The notes: generated by a model from the sequence alone, not told the origin. DNA of 64,000 nt from Emiliania huxleyi CCMP1516 (GCF_000372725.1 NW_005200333.1:994934-1058933), one strand, 5' to 3'; shown: positions 30,626-41,278, counted from the stretch's first letter. Numbers and translations are program-made.

Positions 30626-32762
30626 CTACGGCAGCCACAAGAAGCGGCGCTCCTCGCGGCCGTCCACGCGAGACGCGCCAGCGGAGCAAGAAGCGCACCG
30701 GTCGTCGCGAATCAGCCCGGCCGCCTCGCCATCGCCCTGGTCGCCGCCGCCGCCGCCCGCCGCCGCCGAGGCTTGCGAGGGCGACGGCGGGGGCAGCGCT
30801 TCGGCGGGGAGGAGGCCGTGGCCCACGAGGCGGCGCAGGATGAGGCGGTGGTACTGCGGCTCAACCTCGAAGCCGATGCAGTGGCGGCCGAGTCGCGCGG
30901 CGGCGACCACCTGGGGAGATATGGGGGAGATATGGGGGAGATATGCGGAGATATGCGGAGGAGGCGAGCACCTCGGAGCCGGAGCCGCCGAAGGGGACGA
31001 GGACGCAACCGCCGGCGTCGGAGTGCACCTTGACGATCCTCTCGCAGATCTGGAGCGGCTTCATCGACGGGTGGGCGCCGTACCGCCTCTCCTTTGAGCG
31101 CGAGTTCTCGCGCGGGATGTCCCACCAGTTCTTGGGCGGCCGGCCGCGCGCGAGCGACTCGGGCGTCACGCGGCCGACCTGTTCACAGCAGTAGGTGTGA
31201 AGAGACGCTGTTCACACCCTCCCTGCCGGGGCAGACACGCGGCCGACCCCCTTGGCGAGCGCCTCGTCGAACTCCTCGGGCGTGTAATGCTCGACCGCCT
31301 CGTGCGGGTTGAAGGTGTGCTGCCCGCCCGGCTTGGTGAACCACTCCTGCGTGTCCGGAGGGCCTGTGTGCTCGAGGGGAGACGGGGGACGGAGCGGAGA
31401 CGGGGACCTGTGTTCCGCATCTCGAGGCGAGTTGCCAGTCGATCCAGCCGACGGCCCATCTCTCCCCATATCTCCCCCATATCTCGGCTATATCTCGGCT
31501 ATATCTCGCCAAGTGCTCCATCCGGACCGAGTACGCCAGCATGCCCTTGAGGCGCGAGTCGCCGCCCTGCTTGTACACCCACGAGATGTGCTGCACGAAG
31601 GCGAGGCCTATTCACAGCAGCTGGAGTACGGCAGCTGTGAACAGAGGAGAGACGTGCTGCACGAAGGCGAGGCCGAGCTCGTCGGCGGCGAGGAGCTTGA
31701 GCCTGCAGAGCCACAGCTTGGCGGGCGAACCGTACAGGAACAGCGCGCCGCCGGGCCGCAGCACGCGCACGCACTCCCTGAGCCAGAGGCGCGACCAGCG
31801 CATGTAGTCGTCGAGCTGGTCCCACCCCTCGCCCTGCACGCCTATCAACCAGAAATACGGGCTGGGAAAAAGAAGTCACCGAGCTGGTCCCACCCCTCGC
31901 CCTGCACGCCGATGTTGTACGGTGGGTCCGCAATCACCAAGTCGACCGAGCCGCTCGCCAGCGCCGCCATCCCTGCGACGCAGTCACCCAGCGAGACGCG
32001 CGGCGCGACCGGCGGCGGCGGCGGTGCGCCCGCCGCCGCCGCCGCCGCCGCAGCAGCTGCCGCCGCCGCCGCCGCGCCTCCCTCGCTCTTCCTCTTGTTG
32101 TTGCGAGCAAAGCGGCAACCGCTTCCGCCGCCGAGCTCCTGGCGCTCGCGGCTCCACCCGCCGCCGCCGGCGGCGGCGGCAGCGCCGCCGCCCCCGCCGC
32201 CAGCAGCGCCGCCGCCCCCGCCGAGGCTGCTGTTGAGCGGGCAGTCGCGGTGGGTCGGCCGCTTGTGCGTCGTCGAGCCGCAGCGGCAGCGGCCCTGCTG
32301 CGCAACGCGCAGGAGCGGAGCCTCGTCGGCGACGGCGGTCGCGATCTTACTGCGCGCCGCCACCGCCGCAGCGCGGCCAGATCCGCGGCCGCCAGCGTCG
32401 CCCGCGGCCTCGGCCGCGTCAACATGCGGAGCCTCGCTCAGACAAGGTGCACCGTTGGCGGGAAAGCCGGCAGCACAGGGAGCGGAGAGGGCGGCCGGAG
32501 GTGGCGGCGGGAAGGGCGGCGGCGGGAAGGGCGGCGGCGGCGCCATGGCGCCATCTGCCAGGCTTAGCGCCTGGGCAAAGGCCATGGGCGTGCCAACGAG
32601 GCCAGGCGCAAAGGCCGGGATGGGCACCGCCGTCGCGATCGCTCCAATAGTCGTCGGAAGCGCCACGCCTGGCGTGGAGTAGCCGTTTGCGACGTCAAGG
32701 TCGCGTCGCGGCAGCTTCGCGTAGGGCTCGAGGAGCAGGTGCTCGGTGTGGAAGGGCTCCAT
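30626..32762 (-). CDS. DNA methyltransferase of the bacterial beta class (N6-adenine or N4-cytosine)
   Basis: The order motif IV (DPPYNIGVQGEGWDQL), then motif I (LVPFGGSGSEVVAAARLGRH), then a GFEVEPQYHRLILRRL tail matches the bacterial N6_N4_Mtase family (S-adenosyl-methionine-dependent amino-methylation of DNA). DPPY favours N6-adenine. Exons: 32762-31910, 31841-31674, 31607-31510, 31346-31248, 31178-30972 and 30910-30626. All five introns (61-163 bp) were placed by continuity with the family pattern, e.g. YSVRMEHLEWFTKPGGQHTF. The N-terminal ~280 residues hold a CRCGSTTHKRPTHRDC zinc-knuckle and Gly/Ala-rich linkers. Four of its five introns show duplicated exon ends. A nuclear DNA-modification role is inferred. 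Confidence 0.82.
31167..31248 (-). mobile_element. Introner-like insert, family 2, copy 1
   Basis: A 69-bp GT-AG intron (31247-31179) bracketed by a 13-bp direct repeat (31167-31179 and 31236-31248). The interior carries GTGTGAACAGC and GCTGTGAACAG, end motifs shared with the insert at 31608-31673. Confidence 0.65.
31588..31674 (-). mobile_element. Introner-like insert, family 2, copy 2
   Basis: A 66-bp GC-AG intron (31673-31608) bracketed by a perfect 21-bp direct repeat (31588-31608 and 31654-31674). The interior has inverted ends TTCACAGCTGC / CAGCTGCTGTGAA, sharing TGCTGTGAA and AG with copy 1 only ~400 bp away. Confidence 0.65.
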
Positions 32763-33920
32763 CTGTGCCAGAGAAGCTACGGGCAACGGCCCTGCTCTCA
32801 CACCCTTTTCGCGGGCCTTCCCTTTGAAAAGAATTCGGTCGCGATCACCCCTCACCCCCCCCGGCCCCCGTTCTCTCTAGCTCCCTCTCTAGCTCTTAGC
32901 ATGAGCTGCGCCCTGTGTCCGACCTCTTTTGCGCAGCAACACCTTAAACTTTTAGGCCCTCCAAATCTAGCTCCAAATTCGTTCGGGTCGGAGCGTATAG
33001 GGAATAGGCTATAGCGGAGTGGGCCCCGAGTTTGAAAAAAGGGCTTGCGTCCTAGCCTCCAACAACGCCTCCCCGGCGCAGAGGGGCCCCCGGAGGGATG
33101 CTCAACTGCTCCACCGCCTTTGCTATTGAAAAGAATATTTTTTGTGGTTCCGCGCGCTCTCTGGTTCAGCGCGCTCTCTGGCCGTCCGGCCTCAATCTGC
33201 AACAACAATCTCTCTCTCTCAATCTGCCCAAAACCGGCGGCACGATGTCACTAGGTGTGAAGCTGTTATGGGGGGTGTTGTCTCGGCGCAAGGGCGGGCG
33301 GGGGCGGAGTGGGCACGACCGCGTCGAGACCGAGTCGGCAGGAAGGAGCCGATCGAGCGGCTGGGTCATGACGGCGGGTGCGGGGGGAATGAAGGAGCTT
33401 AGCCGGCTGCAAGGGCGGCGCTGGTCGTGAGCTAGGGGGCGGTACAAGCTAGATCGATCCGGGAAGAGAGGCACGGGGCAGATGGCAAGACGATCGCAGC
33501 TCAAAGGGTCTCGGGTTTGAAGAAGGGAAGAACTAGCTCGTTGAACATGAAGCGGCGGCAGCGCGCGTGGTATTTCGCGTCGCTCGAGGTTTTGATGACA
33601 CACACACGCGCTCGAGCGTAAAACATATACAAAATGGTCCACACTAAAAATCGATGCACATGGAGGATCATGTAAGGGTCATTAAGGCTAGGGTCATGAG
33701 GCCGCATGAGACACCATGCTACATCTGGCACATGGGAAATGGCCAGATCGAAAACCTACATGTACAGGCTAGCCTACACATACCGACACGTCGATACTCC
33801 TAGACTCGATGTACCATAGTCGAACATACGACACCTCGGCAAAGGCACAGAGACAGGCAGACATACCTCTGTCATCTGCGCTCTTCTCTGTTTGCCACAG
33901 GCAGGCACATCGGAACTCCC
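32763..33920. other. Intergenic with a short dispersed repeat
   Basis: 33069-33103 (CCCCGGCGCAGAGGGGCCCC...) recurs inverted at about 47568-47604. The remainder is lower-GC, with a CT-rich tract near 32860-32900, and I see no gene. Confidence 0.4.
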
Positions 33921-34649
33921 TTATGGCAACCCATCGGCGCCATCGTCTTCCTCACACGGAGCGCAGACTGCTGCGTCACTCACCCGCAGGCAATCGATTT
34001 TCATGTGCCCCAGTTCGCCGCACTCGTTACACCTGATCTTTGGACACTGTCGCCGCAAGTGTGTGAGCTGCCCACACTCGAAGCAGCGCTTGCCGTATGG
34101 CCGGCAGTATTGCTGCTCCCATTCGGCGCGCGTGAAGGAGACCAGCCAGCTGTCCGCTTTTTCTAACCACCCAAGACAGCTTGGAGACCTCCCGGTAACG
34201 CTACATTTCGTAACGAAGGTCGCTATTGGCCACCTGCCTCCTTCATCTACAAATGTCGTCGGCACGGACGGAGCGGCGCCAAGCATTGAACGCTGTGCGT
34301 GCTGCCGGCGGCACTCCCAGGCCCCGAGCCAGAGCCCCGACCGTCTCTGGCGTTCCATGCGACTGGGACTACCTGCGAGGCGTGTGGGTTCGGCCGGATG
34401 GCGACGACTACGATGCGAGAGTGGCAAAGGCAGAGAGGGCGGAGGAGCTGCGGTGGCGGGCGATGCAGAGTGACGGTCGCCGTACACATAGCCCTCGCAC
34501 GACTTCCACGCCGTCGGCTCGAAGAGCACGGCCTCGGTAAACCGAGCAGGCTCATTGAGCGTGGCGCCCGCATTGCTGGCTCTCATTGAGCAGCAGTTCA
34601 GATGCGGGCGCATCCCGTCACAGCATTCGCCCAGACCCGGTACGCACAT
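33921..34649 (-). CDS. Zinc-knuckle (CCHC) protein
   Basis: Near the C-terminus are two CCHC knuckles, CFECGQLTHLRRQC and CNECGELGHMKIDC, preceded by WEQQYCRPYGK and followed by an acidic tail (APCEEDDGADG) to the stop at 33921. CCHC knuckles bind single-stranded nucleic acid. The N-terminal half of the frame overlaps, on the other strand, sequence that may belong to the Helitron-related region, so the true start or an intron is unresolved. It may be a host gene or mobile-element cargo. Confidence 0.4.
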   Translation of the reverse strand: MCVPGLGECCDGMRPHLNCCSMRASNAGATLNEPARFTEAVLFEPTAWKSCEGYVYGDRHSASPATAAPPPSLPLPLSHRSRRHPAEPTRLAGSPSRMERQRRSGLWLGAWECRRQHAQRSMLGAAPSVPTTFVDEGGRWPIATFVTKCSVTGRSPSCLGWLEKADSWLVSFTRAEWEQQYCRPYGKRCFECGQLTHLRRQCPKIRCNECGELGHMKIDCLRVSDAAVCAPCEEDDGADGLP

Positions 34650-36579
34650 GCTCAGCCCGTCCCTCGCTCACTGGCAGGCGACCCACACCTCGCGTGGGCA
34701 CACGAAAATGGCCTCGTGGGTCGAGAGCGTATCAATCGGTCAGATGAGGCTGGAGACTTCACCGGGCTGACTCGGCCGACTCGGAATCTCTTCCAGACCG
34801 CGAGGGCGTACCGTGAATGGGCTCGTGAGCTGTCTGAGACGGATGCCACATGGGAGGCCTTTCAGAGGATGCGGCTGGCGAGGCGGCTCGCTCGCCACCG
34901 TGCGTTGCACGCTGGGCAGCGCGACCACCACGTCGAGGGCGCAGGCCGGCTGCTGCCGTGCGAGACGACGGCGTTGGATTCGTCGCGCGTGCAGCCAGCC
35001 ATGCGTGAAAGCCTGCCATTGCTGGATCGGATGCCGGCCCTCGCACGCCGCACGCCGCTGACACCGACGCTCGCGGTCTTTGAGACGTTTACAATGGAGA
35101 AGGAGCCGCGCCAGTACCGCGACTCCTCCTCAGGCCAGATGAGGACGCGTGAGTATAACGTGCGCTCGTGGGCAGCCGCTCCCACCACCGTCGGTGCGGC
35201 TCGCGTCCCACGATGCCCGTCGGAGGCTGAGGGTGTGCAGTACCGCCGGCTGTGCCTGCAGAACGCCACGTGCTTCAACAACCTAGAGGCCGCGCATCCG
35301 ATCAACTTTTTCGAGCAGCGCGATGTGTGCATGAACTGCGGCGCGGAACGCTTCACCGTCACGAACCCGTCGATTTGCTGCCAGAATGGCAGCCTAGTGC
35401 TCGACCGGCAGCTGCCCAACGAGCTGCTCTCGCTCATCAGCGAGGCGCCAGGGTTTTCGAAGCAATCGCGCGCAGGGAACGACCTCTTTCGTTTCGCGCA
35501 GATGGCGCTGCCAAAAGGCGCGCCCATTGCACGCCGCCGCCGTGCGCACCCCGACGCGCGAGACTCATCCCCCGCGTCCACCAACCCGCAGGCACGCATC
35601 GCTTCCCCGACTCTTATCAGCACCTCAAGGTTACGGGCATGCCGTTCGCCATCATCAGCAACATCAACGAGCGTAGCTCCACTCGCTCGTTTCTCGACGA
35701 CCCGAATGAGCGCCTGGACGACTGCATGCGCTACTCCGCTGCTCTGCGACCCAGCCCCGCTGCGCTTGCCACGATTGACGCCGTGATGCGCAGGGAGAAC
35801 GCACTCGTGCCACGGCTCATCAACTGGGCGGAGGAGAGCACCAGCAACGCGCGGCTGGTGCTCAAGTGGCCGGGCGCCACCAGCTCGGTGCGAGCTTTCA
35901 CCGTCGAGCCGGCGACGAGCGTGCGTCAGCCGCGCACCATCTTCTTCACGCGGCGCGACGAGGACGAGCCGTGCTACGTGGATTCGTTCGACCCGATGTA
36001 CGCGGCGCTCATGTGGCCGCTCGTCTGCCCAGACGGCGCTCCGCCGCGGCTAAAGGGGCTCGTCGATTCGGCGGGAACAGTACTGCGGCCAGCCGGTGCG
36101 CTCCTCGACAAAGAGGCGAAGAATCTCAGACAGGCGACTCTCGCGCTGATGCTACAGCCGGAGCGCACTTCCGACGGCGCCTTCCTCCTTGTGCCCTGCC
36201 AGTCCCCGTACGGCCCTTCTACGGACAAGCATACGTGGCCATCTCGCGCGTGCACACCGCCGACGAGCTCGCTCTCTTTGTCGACGACAATTCCTCTCTC
36301 TTGCAGCCTGACAGCACGCGTGTGGGGGTGCTTGCGTGCGTCACTTACCCTGAGCTCCTGCGCGACCCAGCGGCCACTCGCGCGGAGCAGCGACGCGACC
36401 GCGACTGCACTGGCCGCTCGGTCACGGGACCATCTTCATCTATCACGCCGTACGCTCCCACCACGCTACCGCCCGCTGAAACGCCGCCGCCGCGACACCG
36501 CCGCATGCGCCTGGCCGACCTTGTCGAACGCCTCGACGACACGGGGTCGGCGGTGGCGAAGAGGATGCGCGCTACGTGA
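34602..36579 (+). mobile_element. Helitron (rolling-circle DNA transposon) Rep/helicase remnant, internally deleted
   Basis: 34602-35600 gives VCMNCGAERF...ICCQNGSLVLDRQLPNELLS, the Helitron N-terminal zinc-finger region. The frame then shifts near 35590 to HRFPDSYQHLKVTGMPFAII and YVDSFDPMYAALMWPLVCPD (the Helitron DPLxYPLLFPxG block). A second shift near 36200 leads to YGQAYVAISRVHTADELALF, Pif1-type helicase motif VI, and the C-terminus to 36579. The HUH endonuclease centre and helicase motifs I-V are missing, so about 800-1000 residues are lost between the two halves. Ends (5' TC, 3' hairpin-CTRR) were not identified. Confidence 0.65.
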
Positions 36580-36823
36580 GAGACGAGAAGAGAGCGATTT
36601 CTTTGTTTGGTCTTTTATACTACATCGGTTGATATGTTTCCTTAGCATCTCGCAGTGAATACACATGTACCTGTGACCTTCTTATGTGACCTTCTTACGC
36701 ATCTCCCAAATTGATTTATTTTATTCTTGGAATGTAACGATCTTGGGCTGGCACAACTCTTATTGGTCCGTCCGGCGCGCGTTCCTCTCTGCTCAGGGTT
36801 CTGACTTCAATCGCCCAATGCCA

Positions 36824-37753
36824 TCAAAGGCCCCACGTGCCAGTGCCAAGCCGCGTCGGCGGCCCGCCGTCGAGTCCGATGGGGAGGACGGCGCTGTTGT
36901 GATCGGTGTCGTGAGCCCGGGCCCCGTGCCTCCACCCTCGAGCGAGAAGAAGAAGGGCAAGGCGAAGAAGACGCTGGCCGACTTCGATGGCTTCAGCGAC
37001 CTGCCGTCGTCCGCGACCACCGTCACTGGCGGCACGGGCAAGAAGAAGGGCAAGCCGATCGAGGCGAGGCTCCACCTGGCCGTCCACCAGAAGAACGATA
37101 AGAACAAGGGCAAGCTCACCGGCCGCGTCTTCTACCTCATCAACCCGGTGTATGACGAGAACGAGGCGTACCAGCGGCTCATGTACAAGATGTTCAACCA
37201 GAACCCGCGCTACTTCAAGGACCTCGGCCTGTGGGCGGTCCGCGCGCCGAGCAAGCAACTGGCGAAGAAGATGCACGCCGCCGTCCTCGCCGCCCCTGGT
37301 CTCCGCGAGACGGCGAAGCGGCTCAACCCCGAGCTCGACGTCTCGCCCATGGACAACCCAGCCGTCAAGCCACTCGAGTTCACGCTCGCCAAGTCGGCCA
37401 CGCAGTTTGAGACGAAAAAGAAGGGCCTGCTCCCGCCCTCGCACGTCATGATGGGCAAGAACACCTACGACGTCAAGGACTACGTCAAGACCCACTTCGA
37501 CAACGTCGAGTACGCGGACCTCCTCTTCCCCGGCCCGCACGGCCCGAAGAGCATCACCAAGACAGCCTGGGTGGTTCCCATCGCCTCCCAAACCGCCTCG
37601 ACTGGCACCCTCGCCGACTTCCTCCGCACGCTCGGCGCGACGGTCACCGAGGTGGATCTCGACGCGGAGGACGGAGACAGCGACGAGGAGGACGAGCGGG
37701 ACGGCAACGCGCTCGTCGACGACGAGGCTGAGGAGGAGGACGAGGAGGAGTAG
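36824..37753 (+). CDS. Basic/acidic protein of unknown function
   Basis: 309 residues from ATG 36824. The N-terminus is basic and Pro/Ser-rich, with Lys clusters near residues 45-80. The central ~190 residues are well folded-looking and unrecognised (RVFYLINPVYDENEAYQRLM, FNQNPRYFKDLGLWAVRAPS, HVMMGKNTYDVKDYVKTHFD). The C-terminus is a pure acidic tail ending in a UAG. The SLX1-like nuclease frame begins at the next codon in the same frame. Intronless. Confidence 0.7.
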   Translation, partial: SKAPRASAKPRRRPAVESDGEDGAVVIGVVSPGPVPPPSSEKKKGKAKKTLADFDGFSDLPSSATTVTGGTGKKKGKPIEARLHLAVHQKNDKNKGKLTGRVFYLINPVYDENEAYQRLMYKMFNQNPRYFKDLGLWAVRAPSKQLAKKMHAAVLAAPGLRETAKRLNPELDVSPMDNPAVKPLEFTLAKSATQFETKKKGLLPPSHVMMGKNTYDVKDYVKTHFDNVEYADLLFPGPHGPKSITKTAWVVPIASQTASTGTLADFLRTLGATVTEVDLDAEDGDSDEEDERDGNALVDDEAEEEDEEE

Positions 37754-38254
37754 GATTCGGCGTGGCGCGTCTACTTCCTGCGAGACGAGAGCGGTCGGAG
37801 GACTTACGTCGGCGCGAGCCCCGACCCCGTCCGACGACTGCGCCAGCACAACGGCGAGCTCTCGGGAGGTGGCGCGCCCGCCGCGGGACGGCCGTGGCGC
37901 ATTCTGCTCGTTGTGCGTGGCTTCTCCTCGAAGAGCGATGCGCTCGCTTTCGAGTGGGCGTGGCAGAAGCCGCACACGAGCCGGCACATTGCGCGACAGT
38001 GGGGTGTGAAGGGATTCGGGAAGTGCGGCACGCGGTCAAAAGTGTCGGTGCGGTTGGCGGCGCTCGCGCTGTTGCTCGTGCACGGCCATTGGGCCGCGTG
38101 CGCGCTGCATGTCCGTGTGTGTGTGCTCCCGAGGAGTGTGGAGAGGCATTGCCTCTCATCCGGCGCGCCGCCGCGGGACTCACGTGCGGACCGCCGTGAA
38201 GCGAGTTCTTTGACTAATATCACATGTTGGGAGACTGATGGGTCAAAAGCATAG
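37754..38254 (+). CDS. SLX1-like GIY-YIG nuclease
   Basis: The frame reads WRVYFLRDESGRRTYVGASP, DPVRRLRQHNGELSGG, RPWRILLVVRGFSSKSDALA and FEWAWQKPHTSRHI. These are the hallmark GIY-YIG motif, the RRxRQHNG helix and the FEWAWQ block of SLX1, a structure-specific endonuclease that cuts branched DNA with SLX4. There is no ATG before it: it follows directly, in frame, after the UAG of the upstream gene. Either an upstream exon splices to the AG at 37752-37753, or the stop is read through. The usual C-terminal RING-like zinc finger is not seen. Similar GIY-YIG proteins also occur in large algal viruses, so origin is open. Confidence 0.7.
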   Translation, partial: DSAWRVYFLRDESGRRTYVGASPDPVRRLRQHNGELSGGGAPAAGRPWRILLVVRGFSSKSDALAFEWAWQKPHTSRHIARQWGVKGFGKCGTRSKVSVRLAALALLLVHGHWAACALHVRVCVLPRSVERHCLSSGAPPRDSRADRREASSLTNITCWETDGSKA

Positions 38255-38742
38255 ATCGTCAATCGACGCGTCGCGCCGTTGCCGATCCGCACACCGAGGT
38301 TCTTGGGTGGCGCGCCCCAGCTCTTCACAACGAACCTGGTATTCTTGCGTCCCGCGAAGCCACAGCTGCACCCATGGGTATGCCTGAGCGTACCACGGAA
38401 GTCCACGTGGTCGCCGCTGCCTGCGAACTCGCCCCAGGTGCCCGTCGCCTTGTACTCCTCGAAGGCGCGGCCGCCACCAGCACAGAGCTCGCCGCGTACA
38501 AAGCTGCGGTAGGTAAAGGTGAAGTCAGGGCGGAGGACGAACTCGCCGCGACCTGCGAACTCGCGCCGCTCGTCAGCGGCGGGCTCAAGCACTCCCTCCT
38601 TAACTTGTCGATGCCACTTGCCGCAGAAGGACCGCATGTAGGGCTTCATGGCCTCCATGCGGTCACGAGCACAATTCTTCAAGTGACGCAGAAAGTAGTT
38701 GTCATGCTGGTCTGGCACATCATCCACACACCAGACAACTAG
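38240..38742 (-). CDS. Unknown protein, both ends uncertain
   Basis: The frame reads DVPDQHDNYFLRHLKNCARD, YMRSFCGKWHRQVKEG, EFVLRPDFTFTYRSFVRGEL and GSGDHVDFRGTLRHTHGCSC, an ordered, beta-rich-looking small domain. No ATG opens the frame; TTCCCTAG at ~38741 could be an acceptor, so a first exon is probably missing. The frame continues through the opposite strand of the SLX1 gene, which is unlikely to be real coding. I do not recognise a family. Confidence 0.45.
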
Positions 38743-38757
38743 GGAAGCGCATGCCAC

Positions 38758-40830
38758 AGTGGGACGCTAAGCTACCCCCCGTACCTATACGAGACATACC
38801 GTAATACGACAAGTGGGGGTTTGCTAGCCGCAAACCGCCCGCTCCGCGGGCATTTTGAAACTGTTCGTAGCACCAGGCCACCGCAGAGCATTGGCCACTG
38901 TACACGACGCATCACACTGATGACATCTGGCATCATACAATTTTCATACATGACATCTTCTCTACATCTGTCATCTCTCCATCTCCACACGGACACGCAC
39001 GGCACGAATCTCAGAGAGTAATGTAGTGCCATGCATGCCACCGAAGGTAGTTGGCGGCATGCCGGCACGCGGCAGCGCGAAGATGGCGGCGGCGAGGGTG
39101 GTATAGCGAGGGTGGCACCGGCGGGGCAGAAGTTCACTGAGTCTATTCCCCCACTGGCAACGGCGAGGGTGGCGACGGGAGGATGGCGGCGGTGAGAGTG
39201 GCGGTGGCGAGGGTGGCTCTGTAGAGCGCTGCCAAGTATCGGGACACACCAACCAACCAACCCAAAACCACACACTCAGAGCGGAGTCATCTTGCGGCTA
39301 CCGGTAGAGCCCCTGAGCTGCTCGCGCTGCATCCTTTCACGGGAAGCGTCTTGGGCAGGGCGAGAGCGACCTCGCTGATCTCGGCCTCGCTGATCTCGCT
39401 GCGACCTGTCTCGGTCATCGACGCGAAGCCGACTGCGAAGCTTCTCTTTGGCTAAAGCTTAAAGCAGCAACATAGTCACCCTCACTTTTGAATTGTTGAG
39501 GCGCCAGCTTGTGTGGAATGTCCGGTACGTGGATCTCGGGCAATTGGTAATACCCTGGCGCAGCACACACGATTGGCTCGTGACAGCACGTCGCCCAATG
39601 TCTACTTGCAAGGCTAGCTGCTCACACCTTGTGTGCCATGGGCCGTGCACGCGGCGCACCTTGCTGCTCAAGGATGCGGAATGCGGATCGTGCGGTGGGT
39701 GTGACAATGTTTCGTTCGGAGAACACTGTAAAGCGTTTTAAAAGATAGACGACGCATCGCGCACTTACGATTACTTTCACTTAGTCGGTTCTGTCGCTTA
39801 GTTGACAGTCACGTGCCACCGCGGGCGAGCAGCGTGTCACGAGTTTCATGGTCTTGCATCGATTTGCCCCCCAGCCAGGCTGTATGTATTCTAGATAGTT
39901 TCTATGAGCTCCGAACCGCCGAAGTGCCCCAAACCGCCCCTTTGGCCGCCTCCGCCCTGCACAGCCTCGATAACCAACTCGCTTACTAACGCACGACCGG
40001 CTCTTCCACACGGCTCGCATCCCCCCCACCCGACCTCGGCTCAGCATCCGGTCGCGCGTGCGCCTTCCCTCCCGCGCCCTCCTCCCCGCTCCCGAACCGG
40101 CTCACCGTTTTCGCATACAAGCCTATTCTATCTGTAACCTATGTTGCCGCTACCCCTAGGAACCCAAGATATGCCTCACATGGGATGTTATTTATAACAG
40201 CCTCAGGTCCTGGGACAGACAAGCACCATCACGCCTAGCATCACGTAGCACCAGCTGAGATCCATCGCCTCAACCATCACACGCGCCACCGGCGCGGTGG
40301 CGAAGCCAAAAACACCGGAGTGATGTGCACGCCCACGCAGGGTGTGTGGCAGCCAGCTGGCTGTGTGTCTACTCTTGTGAGCCTGTTTTGTGTCTGTGTG
40401 TCGCTCGTGCGTGTCGTCATCTTCATCTGTCCCGCGTCCACCCACATACCGCGTTGGTGTCCAGTCCGAGCCTGACTGTTCTTCACCTTCCTACCTGACC
40501 TAACCTAACCGGCAGTGGCCGTCCGCTGGCGTGAGCGGCGGCGGTCGAGACCTCACCCTTCGCGCCGACAACCCAACCTCACTCGGAACAACCCCACCCA
40601 AAACAACACAACCCAACGCCCCCAACCCCACCCAAAAAGCACGATTCTGAAGTTGAGCCCTCGGTGCTCGGAAAGCCGAGGGAGTTTTCGTAAAATCATT
40701 TTTCTGCTTGCCGCTGGGCCTGGGGTCGTTGTACCAGCACAAGTTATAAAATTTCGTTCCACGCGTCTCGAAATTCTTGTTATGTCTCGAAATTCTTTTG
40801 TTCGAGCGTAAAAGAATTTTACAACAGCGT
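38758..40830. other. Long gene-poor stretch
   Basis: 39060-39215 is a GGCGAGGGTGGC-type minisatellite. 39493-39741 has an 82-residue Cys-containing frame (SCSHLVCHGPCTRR; DAECGSCGGCDN) of low confidence. 40560-40640 is a run of CAACCC/CACCC-like sequence. Nothing else supported. Confidence 0.4.
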
Positions 40831-41278
40831 AAAAGAAAGAAAGAAAACGGACAACCCAAGGGAGGGATGGGAGGACGGCACGCCGCCACCACACAGGGAT
40901 TTTAAGGAGAGGAGTGTGGTGCGCTAGCCGTCGCCCACCCTTGGGCGTCCGCCTCTTCCTATCTCTCTTCGCAGTCTCTCGCCGATTCTCGCTGCAACCT
41001 TCATGCCACCTCGCGGTCGTCCCACTCTCGTCGTTCTTTCCCTTGTCGCTTCTTCTTCTGTCGCGTCGCTCTCCTCTGCCTCGTTCTGCGACGCCGCCGC
41101 CGCCTGCCGGTCCCTTGTTCTCGCTGCTTCTTGCGCCTTTCGGCGCAGCTCCGTCCTCCTCGCTGCATATCCTGGCCCCTCGAGTCTATCGAGCTCTCCT
41201 CGAGCAAGGACGAGTCTTGTGACGCCCACTGCGATCATTTGCCACCAGTCATGTCGTTGCTCAGGTCCACTCTCTCTT
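40831..41278 (-). repeat. Retroposon-like dispersed repeat, copy 2
   Basis: Inverted, ~96% identical copy of 17435-17891, ending in (TTTC)n at 40831 when read on the - strand. Its upstream end is cut off exactly where an (AAAT)n tract (41279-41300 on +) begins, so it appears to have inserted into, or next to, the tail of another retroposon. Confidence 0.65.

Noticed and set aside
40560-40640. CAACCC/CACCC run as telomere-like repeat
   Set aside because: No regular TTAGGG-type unit; irregular simple sequence only.
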